From positions 1-36,429 of the forward strand of contig JAKOWQ010000183.1 in assembly GCA_029781465.1 (NCBI GenBank): 36,429 nucleotides of DNA, read 5' to 3'. The notes beneath the pieces were generated by a model. The model was not told the origin of the DNA. It ran no database searches and saw only the letters and a program-made list of their open reading frames with translations. Origin of the DNA: Pseudomonadota bacterium (GTDB taxonomy: Bacteria; Pseudomonadota; Alphaproteobacteria; Sphingomonadales; Sphingomonadaceae). A program made the position numbers and the translations under genes. How positions within the stretch are numbered: position 1 is the first letter of the stretch; each line of letters begins with the position of its first letter. Below, in pieces: positions 7,162-15,846 of the stretch.

Positions 7162-8340
7162 TCAATCCTCCGCCGCGAAACTGATTTCGGCGTGGTCGCG
7201 CAGGCGCTGCACCAGCGCTTCGCCCAGCAGCGCGCCGGGGGTGGAGATGCCGCCACCGGCGGTGCAGGAAAGCAGCGCGATCCCGGTTTCGGCGATCATC
7301 CGGCTGGTCGATCCATAGCCCGGATCGTAGCGCCCCTTGACACCGTAGTGCAGCGAGCGGCCATCGGGCCATTCGCCCACGAACAGCACGTCGTAATAGC
7401 CATTTTCGCGTTCTTCCTTGCTCGGGCCTTCGCCCGGCTTAGGCGGTTTGGCGCCGAACGGGTTCTTGAGCATCTCGCCAATCGCGTGGGCGGCCTTCTC
7501 GCCCAGCTCGCCGGGGCTGGTCAGCATCATCTCGTCATAGCGGAAATCGCTGCCATAGGGATGGCCGAGCAGGAAATTGGTGCGGTGGACGTTCTTGACG
7601 TTGATCGTCGCCATGATGAACGGCGCGGCCCACTTGCCCAGCGCCTCGTCGTATTCGGGCACCAGGCCGAGCGGCTGGGACGGTCCCTCGAAGCCGGGGG
7701 TCAGCCCGAAGGGGCTTTGCAGCACCTTGATCAGCGACGGGTCGCGCGCCACGGCCTTCATCGTTTCGGTCAGGCTGGCGGCGGTTCCGCCCGAAAAGGT
7801 GCCCTGCATCGCCCGCACCCGGCCCTTCACACGCGGGGCGGGCCCGCCAAAACGCCGGATCGCTTCCTGCTGGAGCATGAACACGCCCAGATCGAAGGGG
7901 ATCGAATCGAAGCCCGAGGAAAAGCTGATCCGCGCGCCCGATGCCTTGGCCGCTTCGTGATACTTGTCGGCCATCTGCCGCATCCAGGCCGGCTCGCCGC
8001 ACAGGTCGGCATAGTCGGTCCCCGCCGCGACGCAGGCCGCCAGCAAGGGCTCGCCATAGAGCTGGTAGGGGCCGACCGTGGTGATGACCACCCGGGCGCT
8101 TTCGGCCAGCGCCTTCATGCTCGCCGGATCGTCGGAATCGGCGACCACCAGCGGGGTGTCCGCCGGTGCCCCGATCAGGTCGCGCACTTCGGCCAGCTTG
8201 TCCGCGCTGCGCCCGGCCATGGCCCATTTGGGGCCCTTGCCCTGGTAGTGGTGGGCAAGATATTCGGCGACCAGGCGCCCGGTATAGCCGGTGGCGCCAT
8301 AGACAACGATATCGAAGGGGCGATCGGCCTTGGCGGTCAT
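7162..8340 (-). CDS. Saccharopine dehydrogenase-like / trans-acting enoyl reductase-like protein
   Basis: This 392-residue protein begins with a Rossmann NAD(P)-binding fold (VVYGATGYTGRLVAEYLA at about residues 12-30) followed by the VITTVGPYQLYGEPLLAACVAAGTDYADLCGE stretch typical of the saccharopine-dehydrogenase NADP-binding family. Members include mycobacterial trans-acting enoyl reductase and plant/fungal saccharopine dehydrogenase-like oxidoreductases. The start at 8340 was chosen over an in-frame codon 16 residues upstream because AGGAGAG lies close before it and the family N-terminus follows. It is the first gene of the unit with the epoxide hydrolase-like and MFS genes. A reduction of an unsaturated acyl intermediate would fit the context but is inference. 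The leader carries a hairpin over the ribosome binding site (see separate entry). Confidence 0.82.
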   Translation of the reverse strand: MTAKADRPFDIVVYGATGYTGRLVAEYLAHHYQGKGPKWAMAGRSADKLAEVRDLIGAPADTPLVVADSDDPASMKALAESARVVITTVGPYQLYGEPLLAACVAAGTDYADLCGEPAWMRQMADKYHEAAKASGARISFSSGFDSIPFDLGVFMLQQEAIRRFGGPAPRVKGRVRAMQGTFSGGTAASLTETMKAVARDPSLIKVLQSPFGLTPGFEGPSQPLGLVPEYDEALGKWAAPFIMATINVKNVHRTNFLLGHPYGSDFRYDEMMLTSPGELGEKAAHAIGEMLKNPFGAKPPKPGEGPSKEERENGYYDVLFVGEWPDGRSLHYGVKGRYDPGYGSTSRMIAETGIALLSCTAGGGISTPGALLGEALVQRLRDHAEISFAAED

Positions 8341-8386
8341 GCAGTCTCTCCTCGCGTCCGATTCACCGGATCGCGGCACAGACTGC
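8341..8386 (-). promoter_or_regulatory. Nested hairpin in the leader, covering the RBS
   Basis: Reading the minus strand, GCAGTCT (8386-8380) pairs with AGACTGC (8347-8341), which ends immediately before the start codon. Inside lies a second stem, CGCG-A-TCCG (8375-8367) with CGGACGCG (8360-8353), with a six-base loop and one bulged A. The ribosome binding site AGGAGAG overlaps the 3' outer arm. The mRNA could therefore hide its own start region; at the DNA level the same symmetry could instead be an operator. The pairing is seen; the function is inferred. Confidence 0.5.
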
Positions 8387-8438
8387 ACATATCAGTAGCG
8401 ATGTCGAACCCAATTTGCCTGACGTTACGGCATGGGCA

Positions 8439-8993
8439 TCACAGCCGGGGCAGAGTCACCCCGCGCTGGCCCATGTATTTGCCGCTGCGGTCGCCATAGC
8501 TGGTTTCGCACGGTTCGTTGCCTTGCAGGAACAGGAACTGGCAGGCCCCCTCGTTGGCATAGATCTTCGCCGGGAGCGGGGTGGTGTTGGAAAATTCCAG
8601 CGTCACGTGGCCCTCCCATTCGGGTTCCAGCGGCGTCACGTTGACGATGATCCCGCAGCGGGCATAGGTGCTCTTGCCCAGGCAGATCACCAGCACATCG
8701 CGCGGGATGCGGAAATATTCCACCGTGCGGGCCAGGGCAAAGCTGTTGGGCGGGATCACGCAGACGTCGGTCTTGACGTCGACGAAGCTGTCGGCGGTGA
8801 AGTTCTTGGGATCGACCACCGCCGAATGGACGTTGGTGAAGATCTTGAACTCGTCCGCCACCCGCGCGTCATAGCCGTAGGACGAAAGCCCATAGGAAAT
8901 GCACCCGTCGCGCTGCTGGCGCTCCACAAAGGGTTCGATCATGCCCGTGTGGCGGGCCTCGTTACGGATCCACTTGTCGGAAAGAATCGGCAT
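8439..8993 (-). CDS. dcd: dCTP deaminase
   Basis: This 184-residue enzyme deaminates dCTP to dUTP, the main source of dUMP for thymidylate synthesis in many proteobacteria. The start MPILSDKWIR and the core GKSTYARCGIIVNVTPLEPE with EGHVTLEFSNTTPLPAKIYANEGACQFLF are the well-conserved dcd signatures; the catalytic glutamate is the one in the EWEGHVTLEFSN segment. The length equals that of the homotrimeric enzyme family. It is separated by 98 bases from the catabolic unit downstream on the same strand and by 38 bases from the epimerase gene upstream, whose start is at 10030. It may share a transcript with that gene, but no direct functional link is evident. A Shine-Dalgarno sequence is not obvious. 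Confidence 0.96.
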   Translation of the reverse strand: MPILSDKWIRNEARHTGMIEPFVERQQRDGCISYGLSSYGYDARVADEFKIFTNVHSAVVDPKNFTADSFVDVKTDVCVIPPNSFALARTVEYFRIPRDVLVICLGKSTYARCGIIVNVTPLEPEWEGHVTLEFSNTTPLPAKIYANEGACQFLFLQGNEPCETSYGDRSGKYMGQRGVTLPRL

Positions 8994-9031
8994 GGGGATG
9001 TGATTGCCGATGCGCCGGGGCGGAGCAAGGG

Positions 9032-10030
9032 TCAGACCCCGTGATAGTCCCGGTACCAGCGCACAAAGCTGGGGACACCTTCCTCGATGGAGGTGGTGGG
9101 GGAATAGCCCAGGTCGCGCCGGATCGCCTCGATATCGGCATAGGTCTTGTGGACGTCGCCGGGCTGCATCGGCAGCATCTCCATCGCGGCCTTGCGCCCG
9201 CAGGCTTCCTCCAGCAGGCCGATCACCTTCATCAGCGGCTCGCTGCGGTTGTTGCCGATGTTGTAGAGCGCGTGGGGTTTCACGCTGCCGCCCGCCTTCT
9301 CCGCGCCGTCATCGGCGGGTGCATGGTCGAGGCAGGCCACCACCCCGGCGATGATATCGTCGATGTGGGTGAAGTCGCGGTACATGTCGCCGTGATTGAA
9401 CACCGGGATCGGCTCGCCCGCGAGGATCCGGCGGGTGAAGTTCCACATCATCATGTCGGGCCGCCCCCAGGGGCCATAGACCGTGAAGAAGCGCAGCCCT
9501 GTCAGCGGGGTGCGGAACAGGTGGGCGTAGGTTTCGCTCATCAGCTCGTCGGCGCGCTTGGTCGCGGCGTAGAGCGAAACCGGGTGATCGACCCGATCCT
9601 CGACCGCGAAGGGCAGCTTGGCGTTGCCGCCATAGACCGAGGAGGAGCTGGCATAGACCATGTGCTCGACCTGGCGGTGGCGCGCCAGCTCAAGCAAGTT
9701 GACATGTCCCGCCAGGTTGGAGCTGACGTAAGCTTGCGGATTTTCAAGCGAATAGCGCACCCCTGCCTGGGCGCCGAGGTGGACGATGCGGTCGATCCCG
9801 GTGGCTTCCAGCGCGGTGTTCAGCGCCGCCATGTCGGAGAAATCGAGGTGGTGGAAGGCGAAGCGGTTGCCCCCCGCCGCGCTCAGCGTCGCCAGCCGGT
9901 CGCGCTTGAGCTGGACGGGGTAGTAATCGTTGAGGCTGTCGATCCCGGTAACCACATCGCCGCGCGCCAGCAGGCACTGGCACAGGGCATGTCCGATGAA
10001 TCCGGCCGCACCGGTAACGAGAACGCGCAT
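9032..10030 (-). CDS. UDP-glucuronate 4-epimerase-like SDR
   Basis: This 332-residue extended short-chain dehydrogenase/reductase has the NAD-binding GAAGFIG at residues 7-13 and the catalytic Y154-x-x-x-K158 (SLYAATK) preceded by YASSSSVYGG. The segments IDSLNDYYPVQLKRDRL and AGVRYSLENPQAYVSSNLAG are hallmarks of the UDP-glucuronate 4-epimerase (GAE/LpsL/WbnF-like) group, which converts UDP-GlcA to UDP-GalA for capsule, LPS or exopolysaccharide. It is divergent from wecB-wecC across 65 bases, so the locus gathers uronic-acid nucleotide sugars. AGGGA eight bases before the ATG gives a reasonable ribosome binding site. Activity on a related UDP-sugar cannot be excluded. Confidence 0.9.
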   Translation of the reverse strand: MRVLVTGAAGFIGHALCQCLLARGDVVTGIDSLNDYYPVQLKRDRLATLSAAGGNRFAFHHLDFSDMAALNTALEATGIDRIVHLGAQAGVRYSLENPQAYVSSNLAGHVNLLELARHRQVEHMVYASSSSVYGGNAKLPFAVEDRVDHPVSLYAATKRADELMSETYAHLFRTPLTGLRFFTVYGPWGRPDMMMWNFTRRILAGEPIPVFNHGDMYRDFTHIDDIIAGVVACLDHAPADDGAEKAGGSVKPHALYNIGNNRSEPLMKVIGLLEEACGRKAAMEMLPMQPGDVHKTYADIEAIRRDLGYSPTTSIEEGVPSFVRWYRDYHGV

Positions 10031-10095
10031 GAAAGTGTCCCTAATCTCCGGTGCCTTATTTCATGGTTAACACTCGCGCGTTAGAGGAAATGCGC

Positions 10096-11212
<1,117 letters not shown>

Positions 11213-11235
<23 letters not shown>

Positions 11236-12511
11236 AGTCTGCGTTGTAGGACTGGGTTATATCGGCCTGCCCACCGCCGCGATCGTCGCGCGCGCCGGGT
11301 GCCGGGTGCGCGGGGTGGACGTGTCGCAGCGGGTGGTGGAAACCATCAACCGCGGCGAAATCCATATCGAGGAAGTCGATCTCGATGGCCTGGTCCAGGG
11401 CGTGGTCGCGCGCGGTCTGCTTTCCGCTTCGATCGAAATGGCCCCGGCGGACGTTTTCGTGATCGCGGTGCCTACTCCCTTTGACAAGGACCACGCGCCC
11501 GACATTTCCTATGTCCTCGCCGCGGGCGAGGCGGTGGCCAGGGTGCTCAAGGCGGGCGACACGGTGATCCTCGAATCGACCTCGCCGGTCGGCACCACCG
11601 AGGCGCTGCGCGATCTGATTGCCGCGCGCCGTCCCGATCTCAAATGCCCGGGCCTCGCCGCCGAAACGCCCGACGTTTCGATCGCCTACTGCCCCGAGCG
11701 GGTGCTGCCCGGCAAGATCCTCGAGGAGCTGACCAACAACGATCGCTCGATCGGCGGGATCACCCCGCGCTGCGCGCGCAAGGCGCTGGCCTTCTACAAG
11801 CTGTTCGTGCGCGGCACCTGCGTGGTGACCGACAGCCGCAGCGCCGAGATGACCAAGCTGGTCGAGAACGCCTACCGCGACGTCAACATCGCCTTCGCCA
11901 ACGAGCTGAGCATCGTTGCCGACAAGATGGGGCTCGACGTGTGGGAGGTGATCCGCCTCGCCAACCGCCATCCGCGCGTCAACATCCTCCAGCCCGGTCC
12001 GGGCGTGGGCGGGCACTGCATCGCGGTCGATCCCTGGTTCATCGTCCACGGCGCGCCCGAGGAAACCCCGCTGATCCGCACCGCGCGCGGGGTCAACGAT
12101 GGCAAGATCCACCACGTGATCGCCCGCGCCGAGGCGCTGATCGAGGCCCATCCGGGCATTCCGGTCGCCTGCCTCGGCCTCGCCTTCAAGGCCAATATCG
12201 ACGATTTCCGCGAAAGCCCGGCGCGCCTCGTCGCGGTTACCCTGGCGCGCAAATACGGCAACCGGATTGCGCTGGTCGAACCCTATGCCAGCGAGCTCCC
12301 GCGCGAGTTCGAGGGCACCGGGGCGCGGCTGGTCGATATCGATACCGCGCTGGAAAGCTGCGGTATCCTGATCGTGCTGGTCGATCACGATCAGTTCAAG
12401 GCCGTGCCGCTGGCCGAACGCGCCCGCCACCTGGTCTATGACACGCGCGGCATCTGGCTCGATCAGCCCCAGGCCGAGGCCGGGCCGGAAGCGCTGCGGC
12501 TGGCCAGCTGA
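11213..12511 (+). CDS. wecC: UDP-N-acetyl-D-mannosamine dehydrogenase
   Basis: This 432-residue member of the UDP-glucose/GDP-mannose dehydrogenase family oxidises UDP-ManNAc twice to UDP-ManNAcA with NAD+. Visible marks are the N-terminal Rossmann motif GLGYIGLPTA, ESTSPVGTTE, YCPERVLPGKILEEL, the central helix ENAYRDVNIAFANEL, and the catalytic cysteine in GPGVGGHCIAVDPWF. A C-terminal Rossmann-like domain begins near LGLAFKANIDDFRESPA. The start at 11213 (MKSDAKPEVC) gives a normal N-terminus and a 23-base overlap with wecB, indicating translational coupling. The pairing with a 2-epimerase supports ManNAc as substrate rather than glucose. The stop is followed at once by a GC-only hairpin (GGCGCC arms, 12514-12530) without a T-run. 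Confidence 0.94.
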
Positions 12512-12572
12512 ACGGCGCCGACGCGGCGCCCTTGCCCGCGCTGCACCCTTGCCCGCGCCGCGCGATACGGCG

Positions 12573-12986
12573 ATGATGGCTCCCATGGTGCGCGTCGTTC
12601 CCAATGCCCTGCTCTACTGGGCCGCGATCCTTGCGCTGGGCTTCGTGCTCGGCGCGGTGCGGCTGCTGGTGCTGGTGCCGCGGCTGGGCGTGGCCGGGGC
12701 GGTTGCAGCGGAGCTGCCGGTGATGCTGGGGGCAAGCTGGCTGGCGGCGGGCGCGCTGCTGCGCCGCCGTCCGCTGCCCAGCCACAACGCGGCGCTGGCG
12801 ATGGGCGCGCTGGCCTTCGCGCTGCTGATCGCCAGCGAGATCTGCCTTGCCACGCAACTGTTCGGGGCGAGCCTAGCGGGCTGGGCCCGGGGCGTCGCCA
12901 GCCCGGCGGGGCTGCTCGGGCTGGGCGGACAGGTGCTGTTCGGCGCCATGCCCGGCTGGCGTTGGCGCGGGGGACAACAGCCTTAA
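12573..12986 (+). CDS. Small hypothetical four-helix membrane protein
   Basis: This protein of about 137 residues has four hydrophobic stretches: NALLYWAAILALGFVLGAV, GAVAAELPVMLGASWLAAGAL, ALAMGALAFALLIASEICLA and a weaker VASPAGLLGLGGQVLF segment. I do not recognise a family with certainty; the pattern resembles small conserved sphingomonad inner-membrane proteins of unknown role. Three nearby ATGs (12573, 12576, 12585) are possible starts and none has a strong ribosome binding site. The open frame could be drawn further upstream into wecC, but the hydrophobic protein begins only here. It follows wecC by 61 bases and might be read through from it. No catalytic motif is seen. Confidence 0.6.
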   Translation: MMAPMVRVVPNALLYWAAILALGFVLGAVRLLVLVPRLGVAGAVAAELPVMLGASWLAAGALLRRRPLPSHNAALAMGALAFALLIASEICLATQLFGASLAGWARGVASPAGLLGLGGQVLFGAMPGWRWRGGQQP

Positions 12987-13078
12987 CGCCCCGGCAACCC
13001 TTTGCTGCGACAATTGCGCCTCAAAGTCCGTTCCGGCGCAACCCCGCGCGGGGGCGGCCCAGCGAAAGGTCCTGCCCG

Positions 13079-13225
13079 ATGCAGACCGACGAACAAGGCC
13101 AGCGCGCCGCCGACCGCCGCGGCGAAGACCGCCGCAAGGCGCAGGTCAGCCCGCTCCCTTTCCCCGACCGCCGCAAGGCCGCCCGCCGCTCCGGCACCGA
13201 TCGCCGCACCGCCGCGCGCGGCTGA
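13079..13225 (+). CDS. Small basic protein with repeated DRR motifs
   Basis: This 48-residue open frame starts at ATG 13079, with AAAGG about ten bases upstream. The protein is highly charged and carries four D-R-R triplets (in ADRRGEDRRK, FPDRRKAARR and GTDRR). I do not know a function. DRR-rich low-complexity stretches of this kind also occur at the ends of PilZ-type and regulatory proteins, so the motif alone is not diagnostic. The good ribosome binding site and the regular motif spacing favour a real gene, but arginine-rich frames arise by chance in GC-rich DNA. It stands alone between the small membrane protein and the small minus-strand gene. Confidence 0.4.
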   Translation: MQTDEQGQRAADRRGEDRRKAQVSPLPFPDRRKAARRSGTDRRTAARG

Positions 13226-13323
13226 ATTCCCGGGATAGTGCCACGCGCGAAGGCGCGAGGAGGGTGCGTCGGGGGCGCGGTTGTCCGCAACAGGTTAGAC
13301 GGCCGCTCCCGGCAAATGTCCGA

Positions 13324-13551
13324 TCACAGGCTGATCCGCTCACCGTCGTGCAGAAACGAACGCCCGATCCCGGGGTTGCTATCCTGATAGGTGGTGATGT
13401 TCCCATAGCCGGCATCGTTCTTCCGGATCGAAATGCTGACTTCGCCATGGGCCTGGATATAGCCATTGAAAACCACCGTGCCGCCGGCATTGTTGTCGGT
13501 AACGCGGAAATTGTTGCCAAAGGGATCATCGTTGGCAAGGGTCACATTCAT
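13324..13551 (-). CDS. Small conserved-looking hypothetical protein
   Basis: This 75-residue protein on the minus strand has a clear Shine-Dalgarno-like GGGGAGAGG shortly before its ATG. The composition is unlike the surrounding GC-rich chance frames: rich in Asn, Gly, Asp and beta-prone residues (NNFRVTDNNAGGTVVF, EVSISIRKNDAGYGNITTY), with no cysteine, no signal peptide and no hydrophobic helix. It looks like a small all-beta domain. I believe similar short proteins occur in sphingomonads but cannot name a family. It is isolated, with no gene within 300 bases on its upstream side. Function unknown. Confidence 0.6.
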   Translation of the reverse strand: MNVTLANDDPFGNNFRVTDNNAGGTVVFNGYIQAHGEVSISIRKNDAGYGNITTYQDSNPGIGRSFLHDGERISL

Positions 13552-13949
13552 CGGGCCTCTCCCCGTTTGCGCGCCACAAGCGGTCGCGAATCCGGTTTGT
13601 CACTTCAGGGGCCGGCACGCCGTGATTCCGGTCACGCGGCGGCACCGGGGGCGAGGGCAACCGGGTTCACGCGAGGGTGCGGAGGCGCGAAGGGGACGCG
13701 CCCGGGGCGCGGTTGCATGGCAAGTGGAAGTGAAGTGCGAAAGGCGCCGGCGGGCAAGGGTCGCCACGCCGCAGGCTTTCAGGCCGCAATTGCGATTTTG
13801 GTTGAGGGTCGACCCGGCGGCAACTCGCGATCCAGCCCCACTGTGCCCCTTCTCGCCCTTTGAGCCCTTGCGCGAACTCTATCAGGCGTACGGCTGAGCC
13901 GGGGGGTGGGGGGCTAGGTTAGCTGTCACCGTAATTCCACCGTAATTCC
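13552..13949. other. Gene-free stretch with iterated GCG-AGG-type sequence
   Basis: No convincing gene lies here; the open frames lack family features and ribosome binding sites. Around 13663-13715 the sequence repeats GCGAGG/GCGAAGG-like units ending in GGGGCGCGGTTG, and a similar run ending the same way is at 13244-13283, so this may be a decayed intergenic repeat family. At 13928-13949 an 11-bp unit, ACCGTAATTCC, stands twice in tandem, directly against the stop codon of the restriction endonuclease gene. No terminator with a T-run is seen for the restriction-modification operon. Confidence 0.5.
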
Positions 13950-14843
13950 CTAATCAATCTTCCCTGCATTCCTGAGCAACAGAGCTTCGCAAGGCGTTTT
14001 GGGTCGGTAAGATTGAAACTCCCTATGCCCAACCTTCAGGCCTAGCTCCTGCATAAGCTCGCGATCATAGCCGGAATAGAGCACTGCAATTCCGGCGCGC
14101 GCCAATTTGTCTCTTGCTCCACCATTCTTGCGGAGGCGCTTCATGAAGTCGTCCTGCTTTGCGACTCCTGAAATCAGTACGCGAGAAACGGGAGTTTCGA
14201 GGCAGTTTTCGAAGAGCTTTACAAGTCTTTCTGTGCCGCCTTTCGGCTTCATGATCTCATCACGCAGATCGTCACTAATCGAATTCCAGAAGTTCGGTGT
14301 GTATGCGAAGTCACGCACCATCCACCAGATGTTGCCGGTTCCCTCGGCAGAAAAACTGGTCTTTTTATCCTGATTCTCTCCCGACCGCAGATAAGCCTTT
14401 CGTGCTCGCGCCAGACCGACTGCACATGTGGACGCAGATTCGTTTACTCTGAGTAGGACGCAAAGCTGTTCAAGCGCTTCGTGGGGTATCATCCAGCCGG
14501 ATCGACCTCCCGTCGTAGATTTGACGTCGACCTCCCTGCCACCGATCTTTAGGTCAAGGATAATGCCACGGGGCACCTGCAACCAGTCGCGAAGCAAATT
14601 CTCGAACTTAGTTCCGAGATAGGTTTTCTCAGTTTTTTCAAGTTGCGAGAGGAAGAATCGATTGGTCCGTGCCGTGTCGATTACCTCATCAATGGCTGAA
14701 CGAAAAAACGATCTCAATCTCTCTTCGAAAATCTCTTTCCCGCCGACGGCTGCCAGGAGATCGGACTCGAGTGCATGGAGGTCGTCATAGTCAATGTGGC
14801 CCGATGGCAGTGGCTGATGGCCGCTATCGCTAAGAATGTTCAC
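13950..14843 (-). CDS. Type II restriction endonuclease, NaeI-like
   Basis: This 297-residue protein carries the NaeI-type catalytic set. E81 is in GTKFE, D97 in ILDLKIGG, and D106 and K108 in EVDVKS. The spacings (16, 9 and 2 residues) are exactly those of NaeI E70, D86, D95 and K97. The following GWMIPHEALEQLCVLL segment also fits that family. NaeI cuts GCCGGC and needs two sites; the same target is plausible here but not shown. The gene's ATG overlaps the stop of the methyltransferase by four bases (ATGA), so the methylase is made first. The DNA is visibly less GC-rich than its neighbours, with many AT-ending codons, a sign of transfer. No controller protein or Vsr gene is nearby. Confidence 0.85.
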   Translation of the reverse strand: MNILSDSGHQPLPSGHIDYDDLHALESDLLAAVGGKEIFEERLRSFFRSAIDEVIDTARTNRFFLSQLEKTEKTYLGTKFENLLRDWLQVPRGIILDLKIGGREVDVKSTTGGRSGWMIPHEALEQLCVLLRVNESASTCAVGLARARKAYLRSGENQDKKTSFSAEGTGNIWWMVRDFAYTPNFWNSISDDLRDEIMKPKGGTERLVKLFENCLETPVSRVLISGVAKQDDFMKRLRKNGGARDKLARAGIAVLYSGYDRELMQELGLKVGHREFQSYRPKTPCEALLLRNAGKID

Positions 14844-15799
14844 GCCACAGCTCGAACCGAAAAGACCTTTTGAACCGCGAGTGCAATCTTAAGATTGTTA
14901 GCAACCGCCTTCGCCACTGGCGGCGGAAATGCATTCCCAACTTGGCGATAAGCCGTCGTCTTGCGGCCATAGAACTGCCAGTTGTCAGGGAAGCCTTGGA
15001 TGCGGGCAACCATTCGAACGGTTAGGCGCGGCATACCACAAAAATCCGCTTCGGGCGCTTCTTCGGCAATCGACCTGCCTTCAACGCCCAATGCCGCCCA
15101 AGCCTTCCTCGCACGGGTTGGTCCCAAGTCTGGTCCGCCATGCTTCTTGGATCCACCAACAATGGTCGGCGCAATGTCGTTCGCCAATTCAGCCCAACGT
15201 TTTACGCCGAGCCAACCATTTGCACCCATCAGATCGCGAAGGGTTTCACCGACCGTCGGTGGATTATGCGGCAATACATCAGGCCAGTCGAATGCTTCGA
15301 CTAGGTCGTTGCGCAGGGCGACAATGACAACACGCGGCCGCAGCTGGGGAACGCCAAAATCCGATGAGTTCATCAGGCGCCAGTCGATTGTGTAGCCAAG
15401 TTTCTTGAACTCGGCCTTCAGAAATAGGCGATAATTTTCAAAAACTGGCGAGAGGAAGCCTCTGACGTTCTCGATCATCACGGCTTTGGGACGAATTTCA
15501 TCGATCAGGCGAATGGCCGCAGGGAAGAGATTGCGTTCATCCTTTTCACCCAACTGCCGACCGGCAACAGAGAACGGGGGGCAGGGCAGGCCGCCAGTGA
15601 GTATATCGACACCTTTGAATGGCCGACCATCGAACTGGTTCATGTCAGCCGTTCGCACATCCCATTGGGGCCGGTTGAGTCGAAGTGTCTTGGCGAAGTC
15701 AGGTTCGATTTCAACCAACGCAGTGTGGTGAAACCCGGCCTGCTCAAGCCCTAAAGCTTGGCCTCCAGCACCTGCGCAAAATTCAATCGAATGCATCAT
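14840..15799 (-). CDS. DNA (cytosine-5) methyltransferase of the R-M system
   Basis: This 319-residue C5-cytosine methyltransferase has its motifs in order: SAM-binding FCAGAGGQALGLEQAGF (residues 7-23), catalytic C73 in GGLPCPPFS, ENVRG at 110-114, QLRPRVVIVA at 152-161, a target-recognition region from about 175 to 260, and the closing motif QVGNAFPPPVA at 286-296. It protects host DNA from the overlapping NaeI-like endonuclease. Two adjacent ATGs (15799, 15796) follow AAAGGAG; the second has better spacing and may be the true start. A likely promoter lies in the 47-base gap to nrdB. Codon use is more AT-rich than in flanking housekeeping genes. Confidence 0.95.
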   Translation of the reverse strand: MMHSIEFCAGAGGQALGLEQAGFHHTALVEIEPDFAKTLRLNRPQWDVRTADMNQFDGRPFKGVDILTGGLPCPPFSVAGRQLGEKDERNLFPAAIRLIDEIRPKAVMIENVRGFLSPVFENYRLFLKAEFKKLGYTIDWRLMNSSDFGVPQLRPRVVIVALRNDLVEAFDWPDVLPHNPPTVGETLRDLMGANGWLGVKRWAELANDIAPTIVGGSKKHGGPDLGPTRARKAWAALGVEGRSIAEEAPEADFCGMPRLTVRMVARIQGFPDNWQFYGRKTTAYRQVGNAFPPPVAKAVANNLKIALAVQKVFSVRAVA

Positions 15800-15817
15800 T
15801 CGCTCCTTTGAGCGACA

Positions 15818-15846
15818 AGAGTATGTTCTTTATCCGTTCTCGTCAA
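15818..15846 (-). promoter_or_regulatory. Candidate sigma-70 promoter of the R-M operon
   Basis: On the minus strand, TTGACG (15846-15841) is followed after 17 bases by TACTCT (15823-15818), then a short leader and the AAAGGAG ribosome binding site of the methyltransferase. The -35 box abuts the stop codon of nrdB (15847-15849), so the R-M operon may have its own promoter tucked between the two genes. Matched by eye only. Confidence 0.45.

Noticed and set aside
10060..10085. Possible CtrA site (TTAA...TTAG) before wecB
   Set aside because: The half-sites are 10 bases apart rather than the seven of the CtrA consensus, and the second is imperfect.
12514..12558. GGCGCC hairpin and 13-bp direct repeat (CCCTTGCCCGCGC) after wecC
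   Set aside because: GC-only hairpin without a T-run; the short direct repeat is within what GC-rich DNA gives by chance, so it is not called a terminator or element.
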